Numbered from the stretch's first letter, positions 1 to 8,234 are shown. The stretch: DNA of 58,956 nucleotides from Chitinophagaceae bacterium (GCA_025923075.1 JAICGN010000012.1:1-58956), one strand, 5' to 3'. Numbers and translations are program-made. The notes: generated by a model not told the origin, from the sequence alone.

Positions 1-199
1 CGGTTAATTTCATAATATCTTTAAATGAAATGCGCTGGAGCTTACCCATTAATGAAAAAATGATCCACATGGTAACCGATGTAATAAACAATCGCCACCA
101 AACCAACAAGCCCTCGTTCAAATCAATAAGCCTCCCCAGCGGACCAGTAAAGCCAGCAAGAAAAACTGAGATATGTAAATAGAGAAAGGCTTTTCTCAT
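1..199 (-). CDS. EamA/DMT-family transporter, N-terminal part only
   Basis: An open frame starts at an ATG complementary to 197-199 and runs off the left edge, giving about 66 residues. It begins MRKAFLYLHISVFLAGFTG and continues with GPLGRLI, LLVWWRLFITS and a second hydrophobic stretch. A hydrophobic helix, a small-residue G-T-G patch, then a W-R dipeptide before helix 2 is the usual opening of EamA (drug/metabolite) permeases. The substrate cannot be told from this fragment. It is divergent from the gene that follows. Confidence 0.65.
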   Translation of the reverse strand, partial: MRKAFLYLHISVFLAGFTGPLGRLIDLNEGLLVWWRLFITSVTMWIIFSLMGKLQRISFKDIMKLT

Positions 200-383
200 T
201 TGGGTTGCAAACTAAGGAAGTATGGGGAGAAATTTGAATTCTGTCTGGCAGTATTTACGCCTTAACAATTGAAACTGCGAATATCATTTGATTGAAAATC
301 AATATCCATTTTTGAGAGAAGCTTCTTTACAGCGTATATTTATGTGTTAGCGACAATTATTCCGCTTCTTTCGAAACATTTAT

Positions 384-791
384 ATGAGTATCCAATCGAC
401 CGATAAATCACCAGAAAGCAAATACATCATAATGGAACTTATGGCCGGAGTGATACTTAGTATTGTGTATCTCAAAGTCATTTTATCAGTGAACGATGAC
501 TTTTGGGGACGAGATTATTTTACTGGAATATTTAGGTTTTACATTGGCCTCAGCCTCATTTTCTTTTTTGCTGTACTTATAATCGGTATAATTGGCGCTA
601 TCCGATCAAAGCAATCACAAAAAATCGTCGGCGGTATCTTTTATTCAATTATCTTTTGGATTTTGGCTTCAGTAATTACTGTTTTTGCAGTAAATATTTT
701 GCAAGTGTTCGCATTATATCTTCTCTTGCTTGGAATAACCTTCGGTTTCAATTACGGATTGAGACGCAACCGAAAAATTCCAGAAGCTTAA
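384..791 (+). CDS. Hypothetical four-helix membrane protein
   Basis: This 135-residue protein has a short polar N-terminus and four hydrophobic segments (about residues 15-35, 50-72, 83-107 and 108-122). It ends in a basic tail, LRRNRKIPEA. I recognise no family motif, and it has no signal peptide or lipobox. It stands alone between the EamA fragment on the other strand and the ThuA-like gene 44 bp downstream. The ATG at 384 is the only good start. It is probably real because of its length and clean membrane topology, but no function can be assigned. Confidence 0.6.
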   Translation: MSIQSTDKSPESKYIIMELMAGVILSIVYLKVILSVNDDFWGRDYFTGIFRFYIGLSLIFFFAVLIIGIIGAIRSKQSQKIVGGIFYSIIFWILASVITVFAVNILQVFALYLLLLGITFGFNYGLRRNRKIPEA

Positions 792-835
792 TTTAAAAAC
801 CTTTTTTACTAAATGACCTAAACTCGATTGTAAAA

Positions 836-1642
836 ATGAAATCAACCCTTGCATTAATACTATTTTTCATTTACAGCTTAACTATAAATGCGCAACTGAA
901 AAACAAACATGTTTTGATCTTTACAAAAAACGGAAAGGGCTATGTACATGAGAACATACCGGCAAGCATTGTTGCTATTCAGAAATTAGGAATTGAAAAT
1001 GGGTTTTCTACAGATACCACAACAAATTCTGCCTTTTTCACTGATGACAACCTGAAAAAATATGATGCTGTCATTTTTTCAAATACCAACAATGATGTGT
1101 TTGATACCGAAGAACAAAAAGTAGCATTTATGCGGTATATACAGGCTGGTGGTGGGTTTATGGGTATTCATTCTGCATCTGGTACTGAACGGAACTGGAA
1201 ATGGTTTAAGCTAATGCTTGGAGCCAGTTTCTTACGGCATCCGCCATTTCAGCATTTTACTGTTCATGTGCTGGACAAGCAACATCCCGCTGTAAAAAAC
1301 CTTTCGGGACAATGGGAAACAAACGATGAATGTTATTTTTTTAAAGAGTTCAACTCATCTGTAAAAGTGCTGCTGGTTTCGGATATATCAGAGATCAGGG
1401 AATCCGGTAAAAATATCAAACCGGATGTATTTGGCAATCGCTACCCTGCTGCATGGTGCCATGAATTTGACGGTGGACGGATCATGTACACTGCACTTGG
1501 CCATAGTAAGGAAGATTATTCGAATACAACATACCTCGCACATATCATTGAAGGATTAAAGTGGGTAATGGACAAACCAAGACCAGATTATGAAAAAGCG
1601 AAAGCCACCAGTTCTGCAATTGATGAGATGAAATATTTTTAA
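836..1642 (+). CDS. ThuA-like domain protein, exported
   Basis: This 268-residue protein begins with a signal peptide (residues 1-19, ending INAQ). A single ThuA-like domain fills the rest and has the class-I glutamine amidotransferase-like fold. Visible landmarks are the first strand HVLIFTKNGKGYVHEN, the AGGGFMGIHSASG turn, the HPPFQHF loop, the WETNDECYFF segment and the late block AWCHEFDGGRIMYTALGH. Such proteins in Bacteroidota are secreted and often accompany sugar-degrading enzymes (family knowledge). No such partner is adjacent here, so the substrate is unknown. The call is sound at family level only. Confidence 0.85.
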   Translation: MKSTLALILFFIYSLTINAQLKNKHVLIFTKNGKGYVHENIPASIVAIQKLGIENGFSTDTTTNSAFFTDDNLKKYDAVIFSNTNNDVFDTEEQKVAFMRYIQAGGGFMGIHSASGTERNWKWFKLMLGASFLRHPPFQHFTVHVLDKQHPAVKNLSGQWETNDECYFFKEFNSSVKVLLVSDISEIRESGKNIKPDVFGNRYPAAWCHEFDGGRIMYTALGHSKEDYSNTTYLAHIIEGLKWVMDKPRPDYEKAKATSSAIDEMKYF

Positions 1643-1753
1643 GCCTTCGTTGTTGGCATTAGGGGCTTCTATTGTTGCAATGGTTATCAACTTCCATCTC
1701 AATTAACTTCATTTTTTGTCTTTACCTTCAACATGTCTTAATGAAATGATCCG

Positions 1754-2941
1754 ATGAGAAAGCAACAAGATCCATATTCTTTGGCAACATTTTTAAGTTG
1801 TTCGAATTGCAACAGATCCTATCCTGTCTCAGAAGTTATCAATGTTTCTCCCTGTTGCAATCAACCCCTGCTTGTCGAATACGATCATCAAAAAATCTTT
1901 TTAAAAGAGGATCTTGCCGGAAGACAAAACAATCTCTGGCGGTATTTTGAGATGCTACCGGTAAAAGATCCAACCAATATCGTTTCACTTGGCGAAGGTT
2001 TCACACCCATTTTCCCTTTAAAAAAACTTTCCGATAACTATGGCTACTCATCAATACTGATGAAAGATGAATCACATAATCCAACCGGTTCATTTAAAGC
2101 AAGAGGAATCAGTGTAGCTGTATCCAGGGCAAAAGAATTGGGTATTGACAAACTGATCATTCCCACGGCCGGCAATGCAGGCGGCGCGTTAGCCGCTTAT
2201 TGTGCCAAAGCAGAGATGGACTGCGTTGTAATTATGCCGGCACATACGCCGGATCTTTTTAAAAACGAGTGTGAATTGTATGGAGCAAAACTGATAACGG
2301 TAAAAGGATTGATCGATGATTGTGCAAGAAAAGCAAACGAGATCAATAATAAAAATGAGTATTTCAATATCTCAACTTTAAAAGAGCCATATCGTGTGGA
2401 AGGGAAAAAAACAATGGGATATGAAATTGCCGAGCAATTGAGTTGGCAATTGCCCGATGTGATCGTTTATCCTGCCGGTGGAGGCACGGGATTGATCGGC
2501 ATCTGGAAAGCATTTGATGAAATGCTTAAAATGGGATGGATCAATAAACCATTGCCCAAAATGATCGCAGTTCAAACCGCCAATTGTGCGCCTATCAAGG
2601 CCGCATTGCAGGATCCTGAACATTGGGAAAAGGGATTTACCCCTAAACCAACGATTGCACACGGACTGGCTGTTCCATTTCCTTTTGGTATGCATTTGAT
2701 TCAGAAGACACTTGCTGAATCAAATGGCGAAGCAATAACCGTAACCGAAGAAGAAATTTTGGATGGTATCAATGAAATTGCAAAAACAGAAGGGATATTT
2801 GTTTCACCGGAAGGCAGCGCAGCATGGAAAGCCATAGCCTACTTAAAACAAAAAGGAAGTATAAAAGACAGCGATATTATTTTGCTTTTTAACACTGCAA
2901 GCGGTTATAAATACATGGAAAGTTTTAATGGAAAAAAATAA
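1754..2941 (+). CDS. thrC: Threonine synthase
   Basis: This 395-residue PLP enzyme converts O-phospho-L-homoserine to threonine, the last step of threonine synthesis, in the cytosol. A zinc-ribbon-like N-terminus (C16, C19, C34, C35) precedes the fold-type II core. The PLP lysine lies in DESHNPTGSFKARG at about residue 115. The cofactor-binding glycine loops PTAGNAGGALAAY and PAGGGTGLIG follow. The length and the N-terminal Cys cluster fit the class related to archaeal and plant threonine synthases. No hom or thrB gene is adjacent. The gene ends at a bidirectional terminator shared with the convergent adhesin operon. Confidence 0.93.
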   Translation: MRKQQDPYSLATFLSCSNCNRSYPVSEVINVSPCCNQPLLVEYDHQKIFLKEDLAGRQNNLWRYFEMLPVKDPTNIVSLGEGFTPIFPLKKLSDNYGYSSILMKDESHNPTGSFKARGISVAVSRAKELGIDKLIIPTAGNAGGALAAYCAKAEMDCVVIMPAHTPDLFKNECELYGAKLITVKGLIDDCARKANEINNKNEYFNISTLKEPYRVEGKKTMGYEIAEQLSWQLPDVIVYPAGGGTGLIGIWKAFDEMLKMGWINKPLPKMIAVQTANCAPIKAALQDPEHWEKGFTPKPTIAHGLAVPFPFGMHLIQKTLAESNGEAITVTEEEILDGINEIAKTEGIFVSPEGSAAWKAIAYLKQKGSIKDSDIILLFNTASGYKYMESFNGKK

Positions 2942-2947
2942 TGAGCG

Positions 2948-2991
2948 AAAAAAAATTCCCGCCATCTTACAACAGCAGGAATCTTTTTTTT
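2948..2991. terminator. Bidirectional terminator between thrC and the adhesin gene
   Basis: The arms ATTCCCGC (2955-2962) and GCAGGAAT (2975-2982) pair with one G-U. A T-run follows on the plus strand (2984-2991) and an A-run precedes (2948-2955), which reads as a T-run on the minus strand. It therefore has intrinsic-terminator form in both directions, as expected between convergent genes. Confidence 0.7.
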
Positions 2992-3011
2992 CACAAACTA
3001 AAACATGCAAA

Positions 3012-4004
3012 CTATGATCTAACTTTTTTCTTTTCTTTCATATCTGCTTTTGTCCCCTTGCCGATCATTATATTTCCAAAGCTGGATTTTATATCAATTT
3101 TGGCTGCTCCTGACCCGGATTTACCTTCATAACGCTTATTCAGGTCAGGACCATATTTATCTGGTGCATCGGTGCGTTTGATACCAATATCTGTTTTATC
3201 GATCAATGATCCGTAGCTGGTGGAAATGGCATAAGTAGCCGATAAGTTCGGTGCGGGATCCAAATGAACAGAACTGTAAGAATCATTTACAGTGAGCGAT
3301 GTAAGTCCATTATCCAGATTTATAAGACTGTAAGAACAGAATTGTAAATTCAATTTACAATTGCCCGTAAGGCTGCCAATATTCACCGATGAATATTTAA
3401 AGGTGAGGTCGATATTGCCTATACTTTTCAGATCCGCTTTACCAAACTCAACGACCACTTTTTCCGGTTTAGAAAGTTTTCCCGCTTTTAAAGAGCCGTA
3501 TTTGTTGATAAGCGAAACAGGGCCGGCATAATCGGGTATCTCGATGCTGCCAAATGAATTTTCGATATTCAGTGCATTGGTGGCAGGAAGTTGAATCGTA
3601 TAATCAACACTCATCGTATTGCTGCAATTATTACAGCTGGTTTTATCTCCTTCCTTGTTCTTATTATGTGTTGTTTCAAAATAGATGTTCTTTCCTTCCT
3701 GTTTGTCTGTCACATCGATCCGCTCAAATGTCTTATCTGCAAGTTCTTTATGGGTTGAACTCGTCTCAATATGGATGTCAACTTTTATCTCATTCTTATC
3801 CCACGTTACAATTTTTACAGTGCCAAATTTGTTCTCAATATTCAATGTGTTACCGGAAGCGGGATAGGTTTTGGAAATATTTCTTTCCCTGAAAAATTCA
3901 TATCGCTTCTTTTCTTCTTTCGCTTCCTTATCATCTTGTGCAAACAACTGGGCTGTACCAAGCAGCAATACAATTGGAAAAATGCTCTTAAATATTCTTT
4001 TCAT
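3012..4004 (-). CDS. DUF4097-like putative adhesin, exported
   Basis: This 330-residue protein has a signal peptide (residues 1-22, LLLGTAQLFAQ) and then a repetitive beta-rich body. Successive strands look like NIENKFGTVKI, LNIENSFGSIEI, SLINKYGSLKAG, DLTFKYSSVNIG and DIKSSFGNIMIG. That ladder of F/Y-G-S/T turns is typical of DUF4097/DUF2807-type putative adhesins and suggests a right-handed beta-helix. It ends in a lysine-rich tail. It overlaps the end of the upstream membrane-protein gene by 17 bp, so it is the last gene of a sigma factor, membrane protein and adhesin operon. It is plausibly an envelope effector or sensor of that system. Confidence 0.75.
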   Translation of the reverse strand: MKRIFKSIFPIVLLLGTAQLFAQDDKEAKEEKKRYEFFRERNISKTYPASGNTLNIENKFGTVKIVTWDKNEIKVDIHIETSSTHKELADKTFERIDVTDKQEGKNIYFETTHNKNKEGDKTSCNNCSNTMSVDYTIQLPATNALNIENSFGSIEIPDYAGPVSLINKYGSLKAGKLSKPEKVVVEFGKADLKSIGNIDLTFKYSSVNIGSLTGNCKLNLQFCSYSLINLDNGLTSLTVNDSYSSVHLDPAPNLSATYAISTSYGSLIDKTDIGIKRTDAPDKYGPDLNKRYEGKSGSGAAKIDIKSSFGNIMIGKGTKADMKEKKKVRS

Positions 4005-4578
4005 TTTGTTGGGTTTTTGTTGTTTTGAATTCTTTGATGATCATCAGTTGCCTGCCCAGCAACTCCGACTGCAGTTGCAGGTTCTGGATCATGGCTTTAA
4101 TGAGCACGTCGCCGTTGACGCTCTGCGCCGCCTGTTCTCTAAGAATACGATACGAACTGTCAAGGGTGTTTAGATCATCCTGGAATTTTTTATATAATTC
4201 AGGATTGTTGGCAATGGCAGTTCTTAATTCTTTCTGTCTGTTCTCGACTGCCTCAGTTGCTTCTTTAAATTCGGCAGCATGCTCAATCGCAAGACCGTTA
4301 AAATTATCAAGACGGGATGGACTCTCAGGGTTCCCGGTTTTCACGGTAGGAATCTCATGGCTATACTTCTTTATAAATAAAAAATAAACTGATGTTAATG
4401 TCATAAAGAAAATGGCGGCTGCCGCGCTCCATTTATAAATATCTTTCAGCGTAAAACGTCTTACATCTTTTTTTCTGACAAACTTTTTTTCTAAATCCTT
4501 CCAAACCTTATCCGAAGGGTGAACGTCATCAAAATCGCTTCGATTTTTTCGGATGAACTTTTCAAATTCAGTGCTCAT
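3988..4578 (-). CDS. Single-pass membrane protein, probable anti-sigma partner
   Basis: This 196-residue protein has a charged cytoplasmic-looking N-terminus starting MSTEFEKFIRKNRSDFDD. One transmembrane helix follows (about residues 50-68, AAAAIFFMTLTSVYFLFI). The C-terminal half is helical and probably coiled (EAVENRQKELRTAIANN onward). It overlaps the sigma-factor gene by 11 bp and the adhesin gene by 17 bp, so the three are translationally coupled. That position and topology suggest an anti-sigma factor, but no canonical zinc (ZAS) motif is present. The role is inferred from context. Confidence 0.65.
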   Translation of the reverse strand: MSTEFEKFIRKNRSDFDDVHPSDKVWKDLEKKFVRKKDVRRFTLKDIYKWSAAAAIFFMTLTSVYFLFIKKYSHEIPTVKTGNPESPSRLDNFNGLAIEHAAEFKEATEAVENRQKELRTAIANNPELYKKFQDDLNTLDSSYRILREQAAQSVNGDVLIKAMIQNLQLQSELLGRQLMIIKEFKTTKTQQNEKNI

Positions 4579-5089
4579 ATACTTCTCCCTTTTTTAAAAG
4601 CTGTAACAATTTTTGTTTGGCCCTGATGTATTGCGTTCTCACGGTTGAATGGGCTACTCCCAATATCTCTGAAATTTCCTCATGATCGTAGCCCTCAAAC
4701 AGGTACAATGATAAAACTGTTCTGTAACCATCTGGCAGTTTTTGCATTGTTTGTTTGATCATCTCGACGGTGTACCAGATCCCTGCTTCATCTAATTCAT
4801 TTTCCTCCGGCAGATCTGGCACCGTTTCCATATCTACAAAACTCATTCGCTGTCTTTTCAAAAAACTAATGCTTTTAAACACCACTATCTGCTTTAGCCA
4901 GGCGCCAAAAGTTGATTTATTTTCAAAAGAACGAAGCTGTGTAAATGCATCGGTAAAGGAATCCTGCAATACATCTTCTGCGTCTGCGGCTTTATTAACG
5001 ATCCTCAGTGCGGTATTGAACATAGCTTTTGAATAACGGTCATACAATACACGATAGGCAGATGTGTCGCCATTTATGCATTGCCGCAC
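4568..5089 (-). CDS. ECF-family RNA polymerase sigma factor
   Basis: This sigma-70 family protein (173 residues from the GTG at 5089) directs transcription of an extracytoplasmic-function regulon. Region 2 is seen as YRVLYDRYSKAMFNTALRIV with the DAEDVLQDSF block. Region 4 carries the helix-turn-helix YDHEEISEILGVAHSTVRT. The frame stays open upstream with residues TADSLV directly before RQCINGD, which match the usual ECF N-terminus. The true start may therefore be a little earlier, at a non-ATG codon, since no ATG exists there. The membrane protein and adhesin follow in the same operon. Autoregulation is likely but no promoter was identified. Confidence 0.9.
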   Translation of the reverse strand: MRQCINGDTSAYRVLYDRYSKAMFNTALRIVNKAADAEDVLQDSFTDAFTQLRSFENKSTFGAWLKQIVVFKSISFLKRQRMSFVDMETVPDLPEENELDEAGIWYTVEMIKQTMQKLPDGYRTVLSLYLFEGYDHEEISEILGVAHSTVRTQYIRAKQKLLQLLKKGEVYEH

Positions 5090-5264
5090 TAATGAGTCAG
5101 CCGTTGGTATTAAAGCTTCAGTCGACAGACAACCGGTTTTATATAAAGTAATCGCTTTTCCGGAAATGTTGCATGCCGCTAAAAATATTTTTAGAAGGGC
5201 CTTTTATTTGCGCTGTTGCGGAGAATATGGCGACAAATAGGCTCGGTAGGCAGTATTATAAAAC

Positions 5265-6035
5265 CTATTTAACCTCAATAGCCGAAAATTCGCTGTTATT
5301 CCTGAGTTTCCTTCGATAGGTTTTAAAAAAACTATTCCAGCGAAGCTTGAGTACCCCAAGAATTCCCTCTTTCACAATTCCTTTGTTCATTTTAGATGTG
5401 CCGTGTGTGCGGTCCTTAAAGATGATAGGTACTTCAACAATTTTAAACCCAAGCTTCCATGCAGCAAATTTCATTTCGATCTGGAAAGCATAGCCAACAA
5501 AGGTGATCGCATCAAGATTGATAGCTTCCAGCACTTCTTTTTTGTAGCAAATAAAGCCCGCAGTGGGATCCTTCACGGGCATCCATGTTATCATTCTGGT
5601 ATAAATCGACGCGCCTTTGGATAAGATTATCCTTTCTTTTGGCCAGTTAATCACTCCCCCTTCACTTACATACCGCGAACCAACAGCTACATCAGCGCCA
5701 TCCCGTTTGCAGGCATCATATAAACGAGTAAGGTCTTTTGGGTTATGGGAAAAGTCGGCATCGATCTCAAAAATATAATTGTACCCTTTTGCCAATGCCC
5801 ATTTAAAACCATGAATATAAGCGGTGCCCAGGCCGAGCTTGCCTTTTCTTTCTTCTAAAAATAATTGGTCAGGAAATTTTGACCGCAATTCCGTTACGAT
5901 TTGTGCAGTTCCGTCAGGCGAGCCATCATCAATTACCAATACGTGAAAATCCTGTTGCAAACCAAAAACAGCTAAAAGAATATCAGCAATATTCTCCTTT
6001 TCATTATAAGTAGGTATAATTACAAGTTTCTCCAA
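5265..6035 (-). CDS. Polyprenol-phosphate mannosyltransferase-like GT2 glycosyltransferase
   Basis: This 256-residue cytoplasmic-face glycosyltransferase has a GT-A fold. It opens with KLVIIPTYNEKENI and carries the nucleotide-sugar DDGSPDGT loop and the acceptor/metal motif EIDADFSHNP. AVGSRYVSEGGVINWP and the late FKDRTHGTSKMN block are characteristic of the DPM1/polyprenol monophosphomannose synthase branch. It ends before any multi-helix membrane domain, so it is the short soluble form. It probably transfers mannose or another hexose from GDP to a polyprenyl phosphate for envelope glycans. The substrate is inferred from family only. It stands alone. Confidence 0.85.
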   Translation of the reverse strand: MEKLVIIPTYNEKENIADILLAVFGLQQDFHVLVIDDGSPDGTAQIVTELRSKFPDQLFLEERKGKLGLGTAYIHGFKWALAKGYNYIFEIDADFSHNPKDLTRLYDACKRDGADVAVGSRYVSEGGVINWPKERIILSKGASIYTRMITWMPVKDPTAGFICYKKEVLEAINLDAITFVGYAFQIEMKFAAWKLGFKIVEVPIIFKDRTHGTSKMNKGIVKEGILGVLKLRWNSFFKTYRRKLRNNSEFSAIEVK

Positions 6036-6106
6036 TAGAGTTGGTTGAGGAAAAACGAATTTACAATATTTGGTTGTGCCCTAACCAAAAAGTTAAGAGA
6101 TGATTG

Positions 6107-6874
6107 TTAATTCTTCTTCAGCAGGCTACGGGTTCTTATTTCGGTAAGCTTTTGTTTTGTGTATTGAGGAAAATCGCCCTTCATCATCCAATCATAATAC
6201 TGCGGTTCCGTCCGTAACACTTCTGCTACTGGTCTTCCTTTGTACTTGCCAAAATTAAAAATCTCTATTCCGTTCTCCATTATGAAACGCCGTGCAAAAT
6301 CAACAATAGGTTCCTCACCTATTAACTTTAAAACCGAATCAACAGAAGTTCCAAGATCGGGATAGCGTTCCAGCTGCGCGATCAAAATTTCATGTGTAGC
6401 GGTGGCATCGATCTCGGCGCTGTGTGCACCGTCAAGGGCCTTATTACAATAAAATTTATATGCAGCGCTTAATGTGCGTTGTTCCATTTTGTGAAATATA
6501 TTCTGAACATCGATCAACCTGCGCCCTTTCATATCAAAATCAACTTCGGCACGAAGAAATTCCTCAACCAGCATAGGGATATCAAAGCGATTACTATTAT
6601 AACCTGCGATATCGCAACCATCAAGCATTTGTTTCAGTTCCTGGGCCACTTCTCTGAATGTTGGTGCATCTTTCACCATTTCATTTGTGATACCGTGAAT
6701 ATCGCTTGACTGTTTGGGAATTGACATCTGCGGGTTTATGAGCTTGCGTTTAGCGCTGCGTTTGCCATCCGGCAACACCTTAACTATGGCAATTTCAATA
6801 ATTCTATCTGTCGCAAGGTTCACCCCCGTCGTTTCTAAGTCAATAAAAGCCAGGGGTTTTGTAAGTTGAAGCAT
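6107..6874 (-). CDS. DEDDh 3'-5' exonuclease with C-terminal DUF3820-like domain
   Basis: The first 175 residues of this 255-residue protein are an exonuclease domain of the DNA polymerase III epsilon type. Motif I is FIDLETTG (D12, E14), motif II is in GYNSNRFDIPML, and motif III has H and D in GAHSAEIDATATHE. The C-terminal part (from about residue 210) reads FNFGKYKGRPVAEV followed by YYDWMMKGDF, which is the small exodeoxyribonuclease X-like/DUF3820 module found behind such exonucleases in Bacteroidota. It is likely a DNA-processing nuclease used in repair rather than the replicative proofreader. It is a single gene. Confidence 0.87.
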   Translation of the reverse strand: MLQLTKPLAFIDLETTGVNLATDRIIEIAIVKVLPDGKRSAKRKLINPQMSIPKQSSDIHGITNEMVKDAPTFREVAQELKQMLDGCDIAGYNSNRFDIPMLVEEFLRAEVDFDMKGRRLIDVQNIFHKMEQRTLSAAYKFYCNKALDGAHSAEIDATATHEILIAQLERYPDLGTSVDSVLKLIGEEPIVDFARRFIMENGIEIFNFGKYKGRPVAEVLRTEPQYYDWMMKGDFPQYTKQKLTEIRTRSLLKKN

Positions 6875-7012
6875 GTTATTTTTAGTTCGGGTTTTTCAGG
6901 GTGGTAAAGGTACGTGATTGTTCGGCTCGTAAATGCCTGATCTTAAAAAAACTGGCTTATCTTTACAAAATAAAAATTGCGTTTAGCCGTTAATCTAAAA
7001 AATCAACTTTCA

Positions 7013-7138
7013 ATGAAAACTAAATTACTCGCCGGATTTGCTCTTATCGTTATGGCAATTAGCGTTTGTTCGTGTGCAACATCTAAAAGATTCGGTTGTC
7101 CAACCGTGTCAGTTGCAGCAAAAAATTCCAAAACCTAA
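7013..7138 (+). CDS. Tiny lipoprotein (41 residues)
   Basis: An ATG at 7013 opens a 41-residue frame. It begins MKTKLLAGFALIVMAISVCS and has a signal peptide ending in a cysteine cluster (VCSCATSKRFGCP). One of those cysteines probably serves as the lipidation site. The mature part would be only about 20 residues and contains a further Cys-Pro. Very short lipoproteins with a C-A-T-S-K-x-x-G-C-P signature are a recurring type in this phylum (recollection, not a search). The gene ends 14 bp before the his promoter element and may be transcribed on its own. The function is unknown. Confidence 0.6.
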   Translation: MKTKLLAGFALIVMAISVCSCATSKRFGCPTVSVAAKNSKT

Positions 7139-7152
7139 TTAATAATTTCCCC

Positions 7153-7160
7153 TATTTTTG
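7153..7160 (+). promoter_or_regulatory. -7 element of the his operon promoter
   Basis: TATTTTTG matches the Bacteroidota -7 consensus TAnnTTTG exactly and lies 7 bp before the leader-peptide ATG. No clear TTTG -33 box sits at the ideal distance. Transcription would start almost at the leader ATG, so the leader would have a very short 5' UTR. Confidence 0.55.
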
Positions 7161-7167
7161 TTTCGCA

Positions 7168-7224
7168 ATGATCAATCGTACACATAATCATCACCATTTC
7201 TTACCCGATCAAGGTAGGCCGTGA
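7168..7224 (+). CDS. Histidine operon leader peptide
   Basis: This 18-codon frame encodes MINRTHNHHHFLPDQGRP. Four of the residues at positions 6-10 are histidine (codons at 7183-7185 and 7189-7197). It starts 7 bp after a TAnnTTTG element and is followed by a terminator hairpin and then hisG. Runs of the regulated amino acid in a short frame before a terminator are the hallmark of ribosome-mediated attenuation. A ribosome starved of His-tRNA would stall on the His codons and leave the final AGG-CCG segment free to pair downstream. Confidence 0.88.
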   Translation: MINRTHNHHHFLPDQGRP

Positions 7225-7262
7225 TGTATTATGTAACAACATAAACTTTTTAAAGGGCTTAC
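7214..7262 (+). promoter_or_regulatory. Proposed his antiterminator helix
   Basis: The leader segment GTAGGCC (7214-7220) can pair over seven bases, one a G-U, with GGCTTAC (7256-7262), which is the left arm of the terminator. The segment lies 16 bp past the last His codon, so a ribosome stalled there leaves it free. A ribosome at the stop codon (7222-7224) covers it. This is my own pairing inference and has not been folded computationally. Confidence 0.5.
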
Positions 7263-7284
7263 AGTTTGTAAGCCCTTTTTCTTT
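7253..7284 (+). terminator. Attenuator terminator of the his operon
   Basis: A perfect 11-bp stem pairs AAGGGCTTACA (7253-7263) with TGTAAGCCCTT (7267-7277) around a 3-nt loop. It runs into a T-rich tract (TTTCTTT). It lies between the His-rich leader peptide and hisG, so it acts as an intrinsic terminator unless the antiterminator forms. Confidence 0.85.
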
Positions 7285-7340
7285 GACCCCTGTCCCCTCA
7301 ATGAGAATTTTGGAGTAACAACTAAAATGAAAAATTAATT

Positions 7341-8234
7341 ATGAATACGGAAATGATAAACAACTCTTCAGGGAATGGAGGCAATTTAAAAATTGCGGTG
7401 CAGAAAAAAGGAAGATTGTATGATGGCTCGATGTCTTTGCTTAAAGAATGTGGTATTGATGTAAGCAATGGCAATAACCAGTTAAGAGTGCAGGCCGCTA
7501 ATTTCCCGCTGGAAGTATTTTTTCTTCGTGATGACGATATTCCTGAATACGTACAAGATGCCGTCGTTGATATTGGATTTGTCGGAGAAAATGTAATTGC
7601 AGAAAAAAACAAAGAAATAAGCTCAATTGAAAAATTAGGATTTGGTAAATGCAGGTTATCGATCGCCATTCCAAAAAATGGATCGCTACGATCAATCGAT
7701 GACCTGAACAGTAAAAAAATTGCAACGAGCTACCCTTTGATCCTGTCCAAATTTCTTAATGAAAAGAAGATAGCAGCAACAATACAGGAAATCAGCGGAT
7801 CAGTGGAAATAGCGCCACGTATTGGATTAGCCGATGCCATTTGCGACCTCGTAAGTTCGGGAAGCACATTATTCAGCAATGAGCTCACGGAACTGGAGAC
7901 GGTCTTACGATCAGAAGCTGTCCTGATCAGTAATAAAAATTTGTCCGTTGAAAAACAAAACCTACTTAATAAATTATTGTTCAGGATAAGAGCGGTAAAG
8001 AAAGCAAAGAATAATAAATATGTTCTGTTGAATGCCCCCAATGATAAACTTGAGGCGATCTGCAAACTATTACCGGGTATGAAGAGCCCTACAATTTTAC
8101 CGCTTGCAGAAAAAGGATGGAGCTCGGTACATTCCGTAATCAGTGAAAATGATTTTTGGAATGTGATCGAGAATTTGAAAACAAATGGCGCGCAGGGAAT
8201 TTTGATAATCCCGATCGAAAAAATGATAGTTTAG
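7341..8234 (+). CDS. hisG: ATP phosphoribosyltransferase (long form)
   Basis: HisG joins ATP and PRPP to give phosphoribosyl-ATP, the committed step of histidine synthesis. The 297 residues are the long, self-sufficient form. A periplasmic-binding-protein-like catalytic core opens with LKIAVQKKGRLYDGSMSLL and has VDIGFVGENVI. The PRPP loop is DLVSSGSTLFSNEL. The C-terminal regulatory ACT-like domain (about residues 215-297) confers histidine feedback in this family. No separate hisZ is needed. It is the first gene of the operon and lies 57 bp after the attenuator. Confidence 0.95.
   Translation: MNTEMINNSSGNGGNLKIAVQKKGRLYDGSMSLLKECGIDVSNGNNQLRVQAANFPLEVFFLRDDDIPEYVQDAVVDIGFVGENVIAEKNKEISSIEKLGFGKCRLSIAIPKNGSLRSIDDLNSKKIATSYPLILSKFLNEKKIAATIQEISGSVEIAPRIGLADAICDLVSSGSTLFSNELTELETVLRSEAVLISNKNLSVEKQNLLNKLLFRIRAVKKAKNNKYVLLNAPNDKLEAICKLLPGMKSPTILPLAEKGWSSVHSVISENDFWNVIENLKTNGAQGILIIPIEKMIV

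Noticed and set aside
2378-2695. Open frames on the strand opposite thrC, and similarly opposite hisG, hisD, the rhamnosidases and the histidine kinase
   Set aside because: They lie wholly within well-supported genes, have no start context and give low-complexity or unlikely proteins.
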